DNA of 64,000 nucleotides from Solanum dulcamara (taxonomy: Eukaryota; Streptophyta; Magnoliopsida; Solanales; Solanaceae). Position numbers and translations under genes: made by a program. The notes under the pieces are model-generated. The model was given only the letters and a program-made list of their open reading frames with translations. It had not been told where the DNA came from and searched no databases. This document shows, in pieces, positions 15,124-28,436 of this stretch. The stretch is from NCBI RefSeq assembly GCF_947179165.1, contig NC_077237.1, positions 85,474,341 to 85,538,340 on the forward strand, given 5' to 3'. Numbering within the stretch: position 1 is the first letter of the stretch; the number at the start of each line of letters is the position of its first letter.

Positions 15124-16717
15124 TGGATACATCTTCTTGCAAGTTCCAATCATACTACATTTTTTTTATATATTTTTCAGGAAGTTTTTAATATATCAGA
15201 TAGGATTAAACATTGTCATGTAAAACGAGAGGAATTGCTTTACGAGCTGTAATGAAAAACATTGTCATGTAATCACTTTTTATGAATGCTTATCTATGTT
15301 GCCTGAAAATGAGAAGAATTACTTTTCCAACTGTTTGTTATGTAGCTAATAAGTTCTTTTTTTCTCATTCTTTTCTAGGTGTCTGTATCTCTCTTTGTTA
15401 ATAACTTGATTGAGTGAACATCAGTTAGCTTTTATAGAATTGATTGTATGAATGTCAATTTGTAAAGCACTGGCAATTAAAGAAGATAGGCATAATACAT
15501 GGATAGACGTCTTAACTTGGTTTCAACTGACAACTTGATTTTGTATCCCCATAAATACATTTTTCTAGATGTGCAATCTCTTGTGATGTTTGGTTGTTAG
15601 TTGAAACCAAGTTAAAATGTCTATTTATGTATACTAATATATATATCGCAGTTTGTTTGGATAATCATGTTGGTTAACTAGCCATATTTTTATAATTGGA
15701 GAACATGTCATTCTACAGAGGTAGATCTTGAACCCATTAGGATTTTGTGCTCTTTTTTAAAAATTTGTGTAAATATGACACGTAAAAAGCTATTCTTCCG
15801 AACAAGACTTGAATTTAGTAGTTGTTCTATATTTCTCAATCTTTTTTTATAATCATAATAATAGAGTCACTTATCCACACCTCAACTAATGCACCTCAAC
15901 TAATTTCATAGAGATACTTGTTATTTCCCTCTAGCAGATATCGGGTAACTCTACTCACTAAATATTCCACAATCTTACAGATAGCACATTAATTTAATGT
16001 TTGCAATAACTTGAAATTTTAAACGATGATCTAACATTTCTTCATTATATTTTCAATTTGCTCGAAAGGGATCAATTACAAGAGAAACTGAAAGGAGAAA
16101 AAGTTCGTTATGTCTCAATAAGAAGCTCTCTTTTCCTGTTGTGTATTGTCTTACTTGAGCCAAGGGTCTTTCGAAAACACCCTCGGTAAAGGTAAGATTT
16201 GCATACACACAATCCTCCCCAGACTCCCCTCGTGAGATTACACTAGGCATATTATTTTAGTTGTCATTGCCTAGGTGAGTCTAGTCCGGGTGGGTGTAAC
16301 TCAAAGAAAGATTAGAATGTCCCACTCAGTGAAAAATTATGCCTCTACTTACGATTTCTGCCAAAATCTGAGACTATTTTAGATCTCAAAAGACCATCCA
16401 GCCCCACACAGTTTATCATTTATGTGCATCGCAATTTTCTCTCTATTTAAATTTATTACAAAATATTTTATAGAAGATGTCTGATTTCACTTCCAGAGAT
16501 TAGGACACTAGATGAATTAGGCAGCAAAATACATCTGCTACTACTGCCCACACCTGATGCAGAAGATCTCAAAACCTTCACAACAAATAAGTTCCTAGGA
16601 CTTTTTATAAGGCACAATGCAAGCATCAAAGCTTCAAAGACAGCAAGAGAACCACTGCACAGGCAAATGATTGAAACAGTGTTACTTCAGTGTCATGTCA
16701 AGTGCATTATTACTGTA
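15124..16717. other. Convergent Aurora/PFK 3' region with a MITE and a retroposon tail
   Basis: Holds the Aurora 3' UTR and, at the right, the PFK 3' UTR. At 15490-15640 a MITE of about 150 bp has inverted ends containing TTAACTTGGTTTCAACT. At 16140-16262 (+) a degraded retroposon 3' end reads TTGAGCCAAGGGTCTTTCG to GATTACACTAGG, matching the (TTG)n family elsewhere in the window. No gene is seen. Confidence 0.6.
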
Positions 16718-19700
16718 TCAGTGACCTGAGTTCTCATGTACATTGTTATCCCCATCCAACAGTTGAGTTTGTGGCTGCTCCTCCTTTTTAATCTCTTCAA
16801 TGTCTTTCATGCGCAAGAAGCTTGGCTGATTGGTTGACGAAAGAAGACGTGCCCACATCCTGTCAGTTACAACCACCATATTTTGTTTCTCGGTAATACG
16901 CTGCAAACAAAAGTGCCGGTTAAACTTAAACATATACGATTGGGCATCCACGGAGATAAGAATTCATGGCTTTAAACCTTCATAGCAAATCAAATGTGCT
17001 TTTTGAAGCCTGAAAAAGCTTGACAGAGTAAGTGATGAAAGGAGGTCGTCAAAGAATATACTTGGACTTGTAACTGTGGTATACACCATGGCAATGACAG
17101 CTTTGGTTTTCAGTTGCAATGACTATCGACCACTTTGAAAATAGAGTTGAGCAACTGCTAACTAAACTTCTGATAAAAGGACATGCACCTACTCCCACTA
17201 CAGACATGTAGAGACTTAGGAATTCAATAACACCAATATACATGTGGATATGCTCTTATTTAACATCATAGAAATGCATCTTTTATCAACAATAGAAAAA
17301 ATTATCCAGTGACTGGTTAACATGTCGAAAGTCTCTCCTGGAATGAGAAAAACTAAACAATGAGTCCAGATGCATATGACTGGAGAACTGATCATAATGC
17401 AGAAGATTGAAAGAATTTAACAAACAGTTACACCCTTGGACCTAAAATGAGAGTTCCTGCTCTTGAACCAGAGCCTGATAAAGAAAAGTGCATAAAATGC
17501 CACCATGATGTACTTTTTTCCATTGTTAACTTAGTTGAGATCCGCATGCCATTCACTCTTGGGACATTTTCGGTCTTACACAATTCCTTCAGAAACTCTG
17601 GAGTTGTTATCACAAACAGCCAGGGCCTAAGTTGGACTTTGAGAGGTATAGGTATGGAAATTATCGAGATCATTTCCATTGAAAAGAAGAGTCAATGCAG
17701 AACTTACATTGAATAGAATATAAGTCAATGCAGAACTACTTACATTGAATGGAATATAAGTCTGGCGACCATTGACAAGTCCTGAGGTGAAACCTGTGTA
17801 GCCTGCCATTGCTCCATGAACACAACTTTGAGCAAGAAGAGTGCAATATACATTATCAGAGGCATTACTTGGAACAGCACGAATCATGTAAGTCGGATCT
17901 GAAGAAAAAAAAATCGATTAGCTCGATATGTTTCACAACAAATCCACTAATTAAGATGGTTGAAATTTCTTACCTATATATTTTAGAGTAATGGACATCT
18001 TAGTTTTTTTAGCAAAATGATCCTACAAGAAAACAAAGTGGTGAGTATAACAGAATACAAGACAAAATAGTTCCTCTCTAACTCAATTCAACCATGACTT
18101 TTCCATAGACTCTAAGAATATACTACACACCATGTTTGACAGTTTTGGCCAGAGGTAATGTCTTAATACTGACATTTGAAATGTAAGACTTCTGCAGATT
18201 GCTCATCAAGGGTGCTTTGCGCCATGAAGTTAGAAAAGATTTCATCATTGTAATTAGATAAACCATAAAGCAGAATGTTCAACAAATATTCATAGTTACA
18301 GCCAGTTTACATCATTTACACCAACATAATAACTCAATTTTGATAGATAAGTAGATAACATCAATACATTTAAGAATAGATATCTAAAAACAAATACATT
18401 TAAATATATATACATAGCAATATAATGCATTAGCTATTTTCTCACCATAGCAATGTCTTTATTAGAGGCATATGCCTATTAGTGATGTTGAGGTTATTAT
18501 TTGGTAGGAGTAATAATGTAGTTCAAGTTGTTTCATCTTGTTTAAATCCTTCTTAAGTGAATACTTCCCATCTTTCTAGAAATAGGGTAGAAGTTGAATT
18601 TCATACTCCTTCATTAATTGGATTTAATTTGACACTGATCTGCACGCCAAAGTGGAGACAAACACACTTACAGACAAATAGACAGATATTTCTGGGTTTA
18701 ACAAGATTTTTAAAGGAGAATTCCATGAGTTACAACCGTTACCCTGATTTTCTGGGAAATCCACAAACCAACATCTTGGAGAAGTTTGTTCCCTGAAGCA
18801 TCTTGTTCCTTTTTGGCATGTTCATTCTCTTCTGCAAGAAGTTCTTGCCCTGCTCCTTCGGCTATCACAATAACCATGTGCCCATTTTCTTTGAGCCGTT
18901 TTTCAATGTATTCGAAGAGTCCACCATCTCCTTCAAGATAAAAGGACGACTCTGGAATTAAACAGAGATCAACATCTCTGCTCGCCAAAGTGGCATACAT
19001 TGCGATGAATCCTGCAACAAAAATTCCAGAAATTTGAACAAAGCCAAAAGTTTTTTTAAAAGATGAGCATTGGAAAAATAACTTATAAGGCATCGTTACT
19101 GAGATCACTGCAAATATTATAAGTTATTCTCCACGTCAAAATGATTGTCCAAGAGCTTAGAAAAGCAGACCTTATTATTTATTACCATTATCTAGTTTGC
19201 ATCTATTAACTCAGAAGCAATAATTTTTTAAGAGCAAGATTAACCAACACTGTGCAAGAGATGTTATGCAGCAGAGATGCACAACAAATGCTCTCCATGA
19301 GAACTTGGAAAAAACTTGTCATAACTAGCCTATTGGTTATGGGTAATAAGATTTCAAGGTCAAGGTGCACAATACCACAATAGCGCCCCATTAGCTTCAC
19401 CAAACCAATACCATTCTCAGCACTTTCAGCTTCGACATGAGCTGCATTTATGGCGCGTTGAGCCTCCTCTACAGCAGTATCAAAACCAAATGACCTGTCG
19501 ATAACCTGAAAACAGAAAAAAAAAAGGTTTTATTTTCACAGAAAAGCAGCCATAAATGAAGAGCTCAATTTGACTCGATCAAATAGGAGATGGTACTCTC
19601 AAACTGAGGCTTTTGAAGACAACATAACTAGTAATGTAATGCGGGATACATTTATGTTTCTCATTTGCAAGAAACATCAAATGGTATTTCCTGAGATTAT

Positions 19701-22700
19701 TAAACTATTTATTAAATGGAAAGAAAAAAGAAAAAAAATCAATTGGTAATTGAAGAGAAGAGAATTACAGGAATATCATTATCAATTGTCTTTGGGATCC
19801 CAGCAACAATTACTTTGAGACCACGCCGCCTAATTTCCTGCAAAATGGCAGTAGGTTGCTCTAATAAGCTTGACAGAGGATAAGTACTCTTTCACCAACC
19901 AAAGTATTGAGAACACCCAAAACAAGGACCATATCATGAGTCAAAATCAGATGCAAAAGGTAAAACATATAAAAATATCTGTTTCGTATTATTGGCAAAC
20001 ATATGAACGAAAAGCACCTTGTAACCTGATATTTGAAAATTATACTAAAACCACATGAAATTTTCAAAAGAAGCAAACCCCTGGAAACTGTTAGGTAGAT
20101 ATGAAAAAGCCATCAAAGTCGTCCAAACTTAATAAAATTATATAGGTATATATACTCTTAACTGATGTATGCTAAAGGAGGATCAAGATGATGTCAACAT
20201 GTATAAGAATATAACAGATAACTTAATTCAAGAGGTTGTTAAGTGATTATATTACCTCAACAACCAAATATAAGAATTGGTTTTCAAAAGTTTGAGCAGA
20301 GTGCAACAAAGCTCAGCAAGACAATACAATCCATGAGCACCTTGTTGTCCTCACAATGAAATTATTTGAGCTGGCATCTTTAAAATCTTAAAGCTGGGAT
20401 TTCCAGGAAATAGCATACCTCATATATTACAGCTGCTCCTTTCTGAGTTCCATCACCACCGATTATATAAACCTTACCAGTAAAAACACAAGTTATAGCC
20501 AGTGAAATTTAGTGAGTAACAAAACCACACTCAATGACATTTTGCAGTGAGATAGAAGGTTTGCATCGGAGGACACTTAACTATTGGTGATAAACAGCAA
20601 TTTCGTCCTAAAGATTATATTTGTGACAAAGCTAAAATTCTATTCCTAAAGCTCTTTTCTCCCTCTAGCTTCTTTTCCAGATAGTCTTTTGCATGAATAC
20701 AACAAGCAAGCTCACAGAAGCTCAACTTTATTTGCCCCTAAAGAAGATTTCCATGACCAGTATAGTTCCTTCTTCATTAATAAGCAGCTTTTGCAGATGG
20801 TTGGGAAAATCATAGTTTGAACTATGAGGGATAAAAGAGGAAAGTACTATACCAGTTGCCACACCTATTTATGGACAACTTATCCCAAAAAAACGTGTTT
20901 AGGGACAATCTCACACTAGAGGTACCTGATTAATTCCACGGTCCTGTACGCTGTCAACAATCTTTGTGGTATCATGGCCTCCTCGTGATGACCCAAGAAT
21001 TGTGCCACCACGCTTGTGAATATCATTAACAGTCTTTGGTGTCAAATTGATGATATTCTTTGAATAGAAACCCTTGTAGCCTCCCTTTTGAAAAAGAATT
21101 ACAGTATCAGCTGCTAATGAAGTGCAATATAAAACTTTGCCAAGAGGAAGATGTGAAAACAGAATAAAAGAGTAAACACACATGAGGCCATATCAATCTC
21201 CAATTGTCAAAACATTATATTTAAAAGCCGAAAAAGATTCAGAAACAAAACAGTAACAAGAATCTGCTTTACTATCTAAACTCGCCACACATAGCAAATT
21301 GGTGTCCTTGTACCAGATGCTAATTTGCGGTTGAGTTAGACCCAAGGTCTAAGCAATTCGAATTATGCCTCAAGTTTCTTTAAGCATTGTTTATGAATCA
21401 ATAAGATTCAAGATCTTTTTTATCGAAATTATCACCAGTCCTCCGTCTCACCCCCACCTCCTTATAGGTATTCTATTCAGAATTGAAGCAAACTGGTGCT
21501 ATCGAAACTTAACAAGGATTACACTTTATATCTCTCAAAAGTTCATCTTTCTATCTACCTTATTTACGTTGTCTTATTACACTTCCCACAAAGCAGTGCT
21601 TCCTTTCTTTTTCCACAATTGTGATAAGATGGATAGAAGATGCTTTCTGATTTATTTTTTTCGAACTCGAACTCCAGAGCAACCAATTGTGCTAGATTAT
21701 CATTTCCTAGCTAAAGGATTTGACCATGAAGTGAACGCAAACTCCAGAATTGGCCTCTGATTCCTCTGGATCCTACGGTTTGTGGAACCAACATGAATAT
21801 AGAAGTCGTTATATCTCAATGTTTTGATACAGTCACCATAATTCACCTTCATTCTTTTTTCATTAAGGGAATCCATGAATGACTTTGTGTACCACAGGCG
21901 TAATAGTGAAGTATTGAGCTAATAGTATGAGTCTTACAAATTGCACTAATATTTTGACTAAGGAAATAGTCAAGTTCTTTGAGCACATGATGCAAATCAC
22001 CTGGAGGGACTCTGCATGTTGCAAGTCTTCACTTACAGAAGTGGTGCTATTTGATCTAGTCCTACAAAGTCTTTACCTGCTGAAGTTAATAACTGACCTA
22101 ATGCCAAAAACGTTTGCAGAAAAAGAAGCTATTGAGCAGCAAGCTTGTAACAACTGTGATAAGTTATGAAATAACATAGGCAGGTGACTGTAAGGATCCA
22201 TTGTTCATCAATAAGGAAACAAGTACGAACAAATAGCAACCGCATCCCCTTGCAACTAATTGTGCATGCATCAATCACTTCCCATATGAGGCAGAACGCC
22301 TAAACAAGCATAAAAGTTGAAGTTCAAACAACTTACATCAATGCCAAAGACTTTGCTGACCCCATACATATAATCAAGGCTATGAACAATCTCTCTGATC
22401 ACTGTGTTTAGCCCTGGGCACAAACCACCACAAGTTACAATACAAGCACGAACATCATCCGAACTGAAATACACCTGAGCAACAAAGAAGCATGCTTCTC
22501 AGTGAAAATCTTTTATGTTCATACTTTTACTGATTGATGAGAAAAAAGGAGAATTGCCCTTTCCAGAGGAAAGTAAATAGTACATACCTTTTGACGTGGG
22601 CCAGCACGCCGGAAATGCACCCCTCTGGGACTGTCCTTGTGAACAACAACCTGGAAAGAGACTTAAAACATTACTTCAATGAGAAGGAGGGGGAATCCAA

Positions 22701-25700
22701 GTTTCCCTGGTACCTAGATGGAAAAACGAGCTAGCATAGGAATATAAAAATTATGAAGGGGCTCATTCCATGAAAGAAAATTTCACGCTTCTTCACTGCT
22801 ATATCATCTTGGAAACTACTGAAAAGACTTGAGAAATGAAAAGGAGTGAAAAGTACTGCTTTTAGGTTGGTCTATCTATAAATGGAGATCATATGAAAAA
22901 CGTAACCGATTCTTTTGTTTCTGTGGGCCACTGGCCATCTGCCAGAAGTTTCAGGTTTAATACCATTTCTTCCGGAGGTGCTGAATCGCAGTGAGGCAGA
23001 GATGACTAAGTGACATGTGGAATATGGAGACGACATTAGCATGTCGTAGAAGGAGATGACAGGTGGAGCCAACGACCCACTAAGACTAACCTATCTACAA
23101 CTACATCCCTGAGCGGCAGTCAAACGGGGGCATGAATGCGAGATGCCAGCGGAATGATCGACCAGACATTCTGAAGAGTCCGAGCATGTTCTTATTTTAA
23201 TAAGGTAAGATTTAATTAATAAAAGGTACCAAGATGGTACAGATTACAAAGATCAGCATCTATTTCCCATATAGCTTTTAATTTCTTAGCCTTATCTGAC
23301 ATCTTTTTATGCTTTTATTGAGCCGAGGGTCTCCAGGAAACAGCCGTCCTACCGTCCTACCTTGGTAGGAGTAAGGTCTGCATACACTCTATCCTCTCCC
23401 GACCTCACGTTGTGGGATTTCACCGGGTTGTTGTTGTTGTTGTACCAAGATGGTACATATTACAAAGATCAGCATCTATCACTAACACGGCAACTACAGT
23501 TCTCCTATCTCTTCTAGGAATTCCATGCGCTGCTCCCTATTTTCCATAATACTCCTTTTACACATGAAATACAGATTTAATAGACACCTATTCTTAATCA
23601 GATCAGCATGTTCTTTTTTTGTACCTTTCAGCTACATAATGGAGTAAATTCTCAAATTTTGACATATACCTTGATTTTGTTTATCCTTTAAGCATTCCAC
23701 TTCAATGCTTAGACTCTGTTTCATGAGATGTAATTTGTGGCAAGGGTGGAATAACAAAGTGTTCATATATTACACAGAACAATAGAAGTGTCAAATTCAA
23801 CAAAATATGGAATCTTCATTTGTCCAAAACCTAGATCGAAGTGTAATGGTCCTCACTGTAGCTTTCAAGTAATCGAGTTATTCCTAGTAGTACATCTTTG
23901 GATCACCTGCACTCCCAGGGTAGCAAAATAGAGAATCCTAAGCCCAGCTTTCTCAAGACTCTATGTAGTCAAATGTAATTTGTCCTAGTATTTCATCGAA
24001 CATTGGAATGAAGATGGGTATAACATTTTCTTCTTCGCAGGAATTTTAGACCCATGGAACAAGTTAGAAAGGAGGACTCACCTTTTGTGGGACAGTATCA
24101 TCCATGTCAACAAAGTACTGCCTGAAACCACAATGAAAGTTCACAACTTGTTATGGATGAAATGCACAAATAATTAACTGTAAAGTAACTGTCACAACAG
24201 CTAGAAGCATAACTTAAAGAATTTTTGGTGATGGACTCACTTCACAACTGAATATGCAGGATTGGACCGCAATGGATTGTCATAAGTCTGCCGTCAAGCA
24301 ACAAGATGTAAAAGAAGTTCAATTAGTAAATATCAGCATCCAGCACAACAGACATAAAGGTTGGGAGTATAGAATAGATAATACGTATAAAAGCCAAAAT
24401 TGAATCATCTATTTGAAACACTTCAAAAAAAAGGGTAGAACAAGAGAAATTAGGAATAGGATGTTACAAAAGGTCACATGCCAGCATCCAAGATATTTAA
24501 AGTGATGACATAATGGTTCATTTCCAAAAACAAAATACAGCTCGAATGAAACCATGTGATTGAATTGAGAATAGGAAAGAAAACAAAGGAGAGTGATGGA
24601 TAGGATATGGTTTTTTTAGTATTAGTTTGTGGACAGAAGGACATACAAATACTTACCAGTCCAACAAAATCTGAACTTAGGACTTGTGTACAAAACGAAA
24701 TTGCAGACATTGTGAAGACATTTTTTAAATGAATGAAAGTTTACTGGCACAAAAAAAAAGATTTATAGAGCATCTAGCAGCTGTGCTGAAAGCCAAATTG
24801 TAGGCGCCTCAAAAACATCTTTTACATAAATGCCCCAACTAACCATCCTCCAACAAGTCAGGATGTCCCCTCATCGAGAAAGCTATAAACTCCTTCCTTT
24901 TGCAGACTACTTAAAACTTAAAAGCACAAAAGTAGTATCTTAATTTTCATCAACCTGTTTTGCCTTTCATCTTTTTATATCGATATTGTCCCATAGCAAT
25001 TGAGCAGAAAATCCTCCCAGCCACACACACACCTTTTTTCATACAAAGGGCTTCTAATTTATCTTTTAGGTTCTGACATAACTTCATCAGAAGCCCAATT
25101 ATCATTTTTCCGAGAACTTTATATAGTAGAAACAAAGTATGAGAGAACATGCATACTTTATGGATACCATGCTTTACGGACACCATACTTCTGAAACCAG
25201 CTCTCCAAGTACACAAGTACATGACACAAAGTTATCAATAAATTTCAAAAATTAACTCTCAATATTAGTGCGCATTCAGTTCACCACAACATAGAACATA
25301 TTCTTAACTGTTATTCAAAATGGGAAAGAAAATGACACACTAACAAGAAATCCATTGCTCCAGCTTCGAAATATAACAGTCTAGTGCACCCAAGGGTGTG
25401 GCCTGGTGGTCAATGAAGTAGGATGAGAATCATATGAGGTCTCAAGTTCAAACCTCAGCGAAGACAAAAAGCACGAGGTGATTTCTTCTCAGTTGTCCTA
25501 GCCTTAGGTGACAGAGTTACACGGTACTAGTTGTTGGTGAGAGAGTGGCGGATATCTCGTGGAATTAGTGAGGAACATTGAGGGAAAAGAGAGAACTTTT
25601 CTCCTCCACTTAAAACGCTATACTCTGTTCAACAGCTAACTCGTGATGTATGCTTACCACACATCCCGATGCATATCCCCATGAGCTTTTTTCACATTTC

Positions 25701-25997
25701 TTTCGCCATTTCATAGATCAATTGAAGGAGAAACAACACATCATGTAATAACTAAACAAAACCAATCAATTAACATTACGAAATGAGAAAATCAAACAAT
25801 TAATTATTATTCATTAAATACAACATCCAAAACACATGCACATCCAAAATCATTTCAGAAATTGAGAATAAAAGATAAGAGTAAAAGAACAATACAGGAA
25901 GATCAGGGATGTAATCAGTCAAATGAGGAACATCCTCAAGAACATAACCATAATCTCCTTTCACCACCTTCATCTGGTAATTACTCTCAGTAGCCAT
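16718..25997 (-). CDS. ATP-dependent 6-phosphofructokinase, cytosolic type, complete
   Basis: Phosphorylates fructose 6-phosphate to fructose 1,6-bisphosphate in glycolysis. Exons (minus): 25896-25997, 24241-24287, 24082-24121, 22588-22650, 22337-22474, 20926-21084, 20419-20472, 19769-19837, 19376-19505, 18743-19011, 17974-18022, 17744-17898, 16718-16900. Total 1458 nt, 485 aa, normal for plant PFKs of the Arabidopsis PFK1/3/6/7 group. Seen: [10 protein letters not shown] near the N terminus; [27 protein letters not shown] at 188-192, the ATP-type signature where PPi-dependent enzymes have GGDDS; PKTIDND at 216-222; [42 protein letters not shown]. The short N terminus shows no transit peptide. 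The ATG is the first in frame and opens MATESNYQ. Exon 12 has a duplicated donor that could add 12 residues. Confidence 0.94.
17691..17759 (-). repeat. Tandem duplication of the PFK exon 12 donor
   Basis: On the minus strand the exon 12 end TTATATTCCATTCAAT|GTAAGT is followed 36 nt later by TTATATTCTATTCAAT|GTAAGT, so two identical strong donors lie in tandem. Use of the distal donor adds exactly 12 codons without a stop ([12 protein letters not shown]). The proximal site matches the family sequence (TYIPFN before RITEKQN). Confidence 0.9.
23265..23440 (+). mobile_element. (TTG)n-tailed retroposon in a PFK intron
   Basis: The plus strand reads GAGCCGAGGGTCTCC through GTGGGATTTCACCGGG to (TTG)5, the 3' end of a widespread Solanaceae retroposon (RTE/SINE type). 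It is flanked by a near-perfect 37-bp direct repeat starting TACCAAGATGGTACA (23228-23264 and 23443-23480), longer than usual for a target duplication. Confidence 0.75.
25389..25575 (+). mobile_element. tRNA-derived SINE in PFK intron 1
   Basis: Box A-like GGTGTGGCCTGGTGGTCAA and box B-like CAAGTTCAAACCTC are followed by AGCGAAGACAAAAAGC and TAGGTGACAGAGTTAC. The body matches the minus-strand element at 9414-9633. Flanking duplications were not resolved. Confidence 0.7.
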
Positions 25998-26208
25998 CTT
26001 CCCCAAATATACAAAAATACCAAAAAAAATCCTTCTTTTTCAATGGAAATTCAAATAGAAAAACAAAAACAAAAAATACATATATATATGTTAGATTTGA
26101 GTCAACCCAAGAAAAGGAAGATTTGTATTTTTGGGTCTTGTGAGAGAATAAACAGAAATATTGTATAGTAATAAGAAATAACAAAAACAAATAAGCGTGG
26201 CAGTACAG

Positions 26209-26214
26209 CACGTG
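26209..26214. promoter_or_regulatory. G-box upstream of PFK
   Basis: A perfect CACGTG palindrome lies 212 bp upstream of the PFK ATG. In plants this core is bound by bHLH and bZIP factors. A single site can occur by chance, so its role is only suggested by position. Confidence 0.35.
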
Positions 26215-26512
26215 AATTGGGGATTGTTCTTTCGCACGAATCAAAGGAGAAAAAAATGAGTCAATTTTCAAAAGGGAAAGTGGGAAAAAAAGATATTTTT
26301 AGAAGACAATTTTAAATATATATAATAAATTAATTAGTTTATAATAAATATAATTATATTTACTTACGTTGAAAGATAATAAAAAATTATAAAAAATATA
26401 AAGTGATTATATTATATAATTTTTTAAAAATCATAAAAAATATATACTGACTATATAATATAAATTACTTATATATCAATTATATATTAAATATACATTA
26501 TGATACATTCTA

Positions 26513-26642
26513 CAACAACAATAATTCAGTGTAATTTCACAATGTGGGGTCTGGAAAGGATAAATTGTACACAGACTTTACTCCTATCAAGATAGGACGG
26601 CTGTTTTCGGGAGACCTCGGCTAAAAAAAAAGCATAAATTCT
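26513..26642 (-). mobile_element. (TTG)n-tailed retroposon with a 16-bp target duplication
   Basis: On the plus strand it begins with CAACAACAATAATTCAGTG and ends AGACCTCGGCTAAAAAAAA, the reverse of the family's sense orientation. It is flanked by a perfect duplication ATTATGATACATTCTA at 26497-26512 and 26643-26658. Confidence 0.85.
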
Positions 26643-27008
26643 ATTATGATACATTCTATTAAAATATATACCAAATGACTATTTCTTTAATAATTAAAAT
26701 GACGGAAGTATCCTAATTATCTCTATTTTTTTACGGAAACCGTGAAACAGACGGCTATAGGAGTTGGTCGGCTGGCGGCATTTATCATATCATTTTAATT
26801 ATTTTATATGCAGAAAATAACTATATGTAATAATGCATTTATTTATATGTTTTTTAAAAGAAAAACTACACAAAATAGATCAAGAGAATAAATTATTTAT
26901 TTAAATTGAACTTACATCAATTTATTTATTTTAATTGGATCAAAGGCTTAAAGTAATTACAGCACTGTCCCGTTCCTTCTTCAGTCCATGTCTGTTTTTG
27001 CGTAAGCT

Positions 27009-28060
27009 TCATGATACCGTCAGTGTATATTTATACTTTAATGGTATCAAAAAATAATTGAGCAGTGTTTTTACTCCAGTATTTTCTCTTCATGATACTA
27101 TCAGAGTATATATACACTTATATATATATTCTGGTATTAAAAAGTAATTGGACAGTTTATTCATGATTAGTTGTTTTTTGCTCCTTGATAACAGCACAGT
27201 ATCAGGACAATTAAGTATTTTTACTGCAGTGATATTCAGATCTTGATGCCTTCACGATACTTAGAGTTGTCAAACTAAATGTGGCCCTTGAGGCCAACCC
27301 AACCCAACCCTTGAATTAAGTAGGGTTGGGCTAAAAAATTTCAATCCATTTAAGAACGAGACTTTTTAGCTCAGCCAGCCTAATGGGCTCAATCTGCTAG
27401 TCTATAGGTCGGTCCGTGAGTCATGAATTTTAAAAATATTTATTATATATTTTTAAATAGTATTTTATTTTGTCAAATCTTCAACAACTAGTCAATTGAA
27501 GTTATTATAACTATGAATCTTTGACCTCTTTTATTTTTGTGTTTATGTCTAATTTCTCGTTTCTTCTTTTTTGTCTAGTTTATGAAAAAAATGATCACGT
27601 AATGTATGTTATTATGATGAATCTCATGATTATTGACTGTTGTATCCTGTATGTTTTATTGTTTTGTAAGTATTCCACTAAAGTGTATGAAACTCATGGA
27701 CATGTGAATTTTTGACGTATTGGTGTTGTGTTGATCAATATTCAAGAGTCTTTCTAAGAGGCCAATATTGTTCATCTTTTGATTGAAGCGTCAACCCGTC
27801 CCAACCCGCAATCCGCTTAGGACTAGGTTGGGCTACTATTTCATAGACCCTTTAGTTTAAAGGGTCAATCCGTTTTAACCCATTGAACTCGTAGCCCTTT
27901 AGTGTTGGATTGGATTGGGTAAGGCCAACCCATTTTGACAGCTCTAATAATACTATCAGAGTATATATACTATGATAGTATCAAGAAATAATTGAGCTGT
28001 GTTTTTTCATTCATGATACTATCAGAGTATATATATACTCTAATGGTATCGAGAAGTCGC
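27009..28060. repeat. Array of near-palindromic repeats around TGATACTATCAGAGTATA
   Basis: At least four related units occur near 27009, 27091, 27250/27947 and 28013. The best copy is almost its own reverse complement: TGATACTATCAGAG-TATATATA-CTCTAATGGTATC. Units are followed by AATAATTGAGC(A/T)GTGTTTTT-like sequence. The array is split by a hAT-type MITE at 27262-27946. Function unknown; such units can fold as hairpins. Confidence 0.75.
27262..27946. mobile_element. hAT-type non-autonomous element (685 bp)
   Basis: Terminal inverted repeats: TAGAGTTGTCAAACTAAATG at the left and TAGAGCTGTCAAAATGGGTT reading in from the right. Subterminal regions carry many CAACCCAACCC and GGGTTGG motifs. Flanking 8-bp duplication ACGATACT (27254-27261) and ATAATACT (27947-27954), 6 of 8 identical. 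No transposase frame is seen. Confidence 0.85.
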
Positions 28061-28354
28061 ACGAACTCTTTTTTCGGGGCATAAAAATAATAAAGTATCC
28101 AATGGTAAATAATTTTTCTTTTGGGGGTATAACAATAATTTATTTCTTTTTTAAAAAGATTAATTTTTTTATTTTAAATATAATCCTTTTTCGTGAATAT
28201 TTTATGTGTTATAGTTAAGGTATTTGTCTTCAAGTTAATTAGTTACCAAAAATAAAGAAGTAATTATTATATTTTGTATATATTTTTAATAAGAATGAAA
28301 AGTATTTCAAAAGGGAGAAAATATTGGAATCAGGCCACAATATTCTCTATTTTA

Positions 28355-28355
28355 T

Positions 28356-28434
<79 letters not shown>
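28355..28434. repeat. Compound (AT)n(AG)n microsatellite
   Basis: An uninterrupted TA run up to about 28401 is followed directly by an AG run to about 28434. Confidence 0.97.

Positions 28435-28436
<2 letters not shown>

Noticed and set aside
21365..21760. 131-codon plus-strand open frame in a PFK intron
   Set aside because: No recognisable domain, composition typical of intron, and fully inside an intron of a well-supported gene.
26001..26006. Earlier PFK start at TTG
   Set aside because: Not an ATG; the first in-frame ATG is at 25997 and gives the expected family N terminus.
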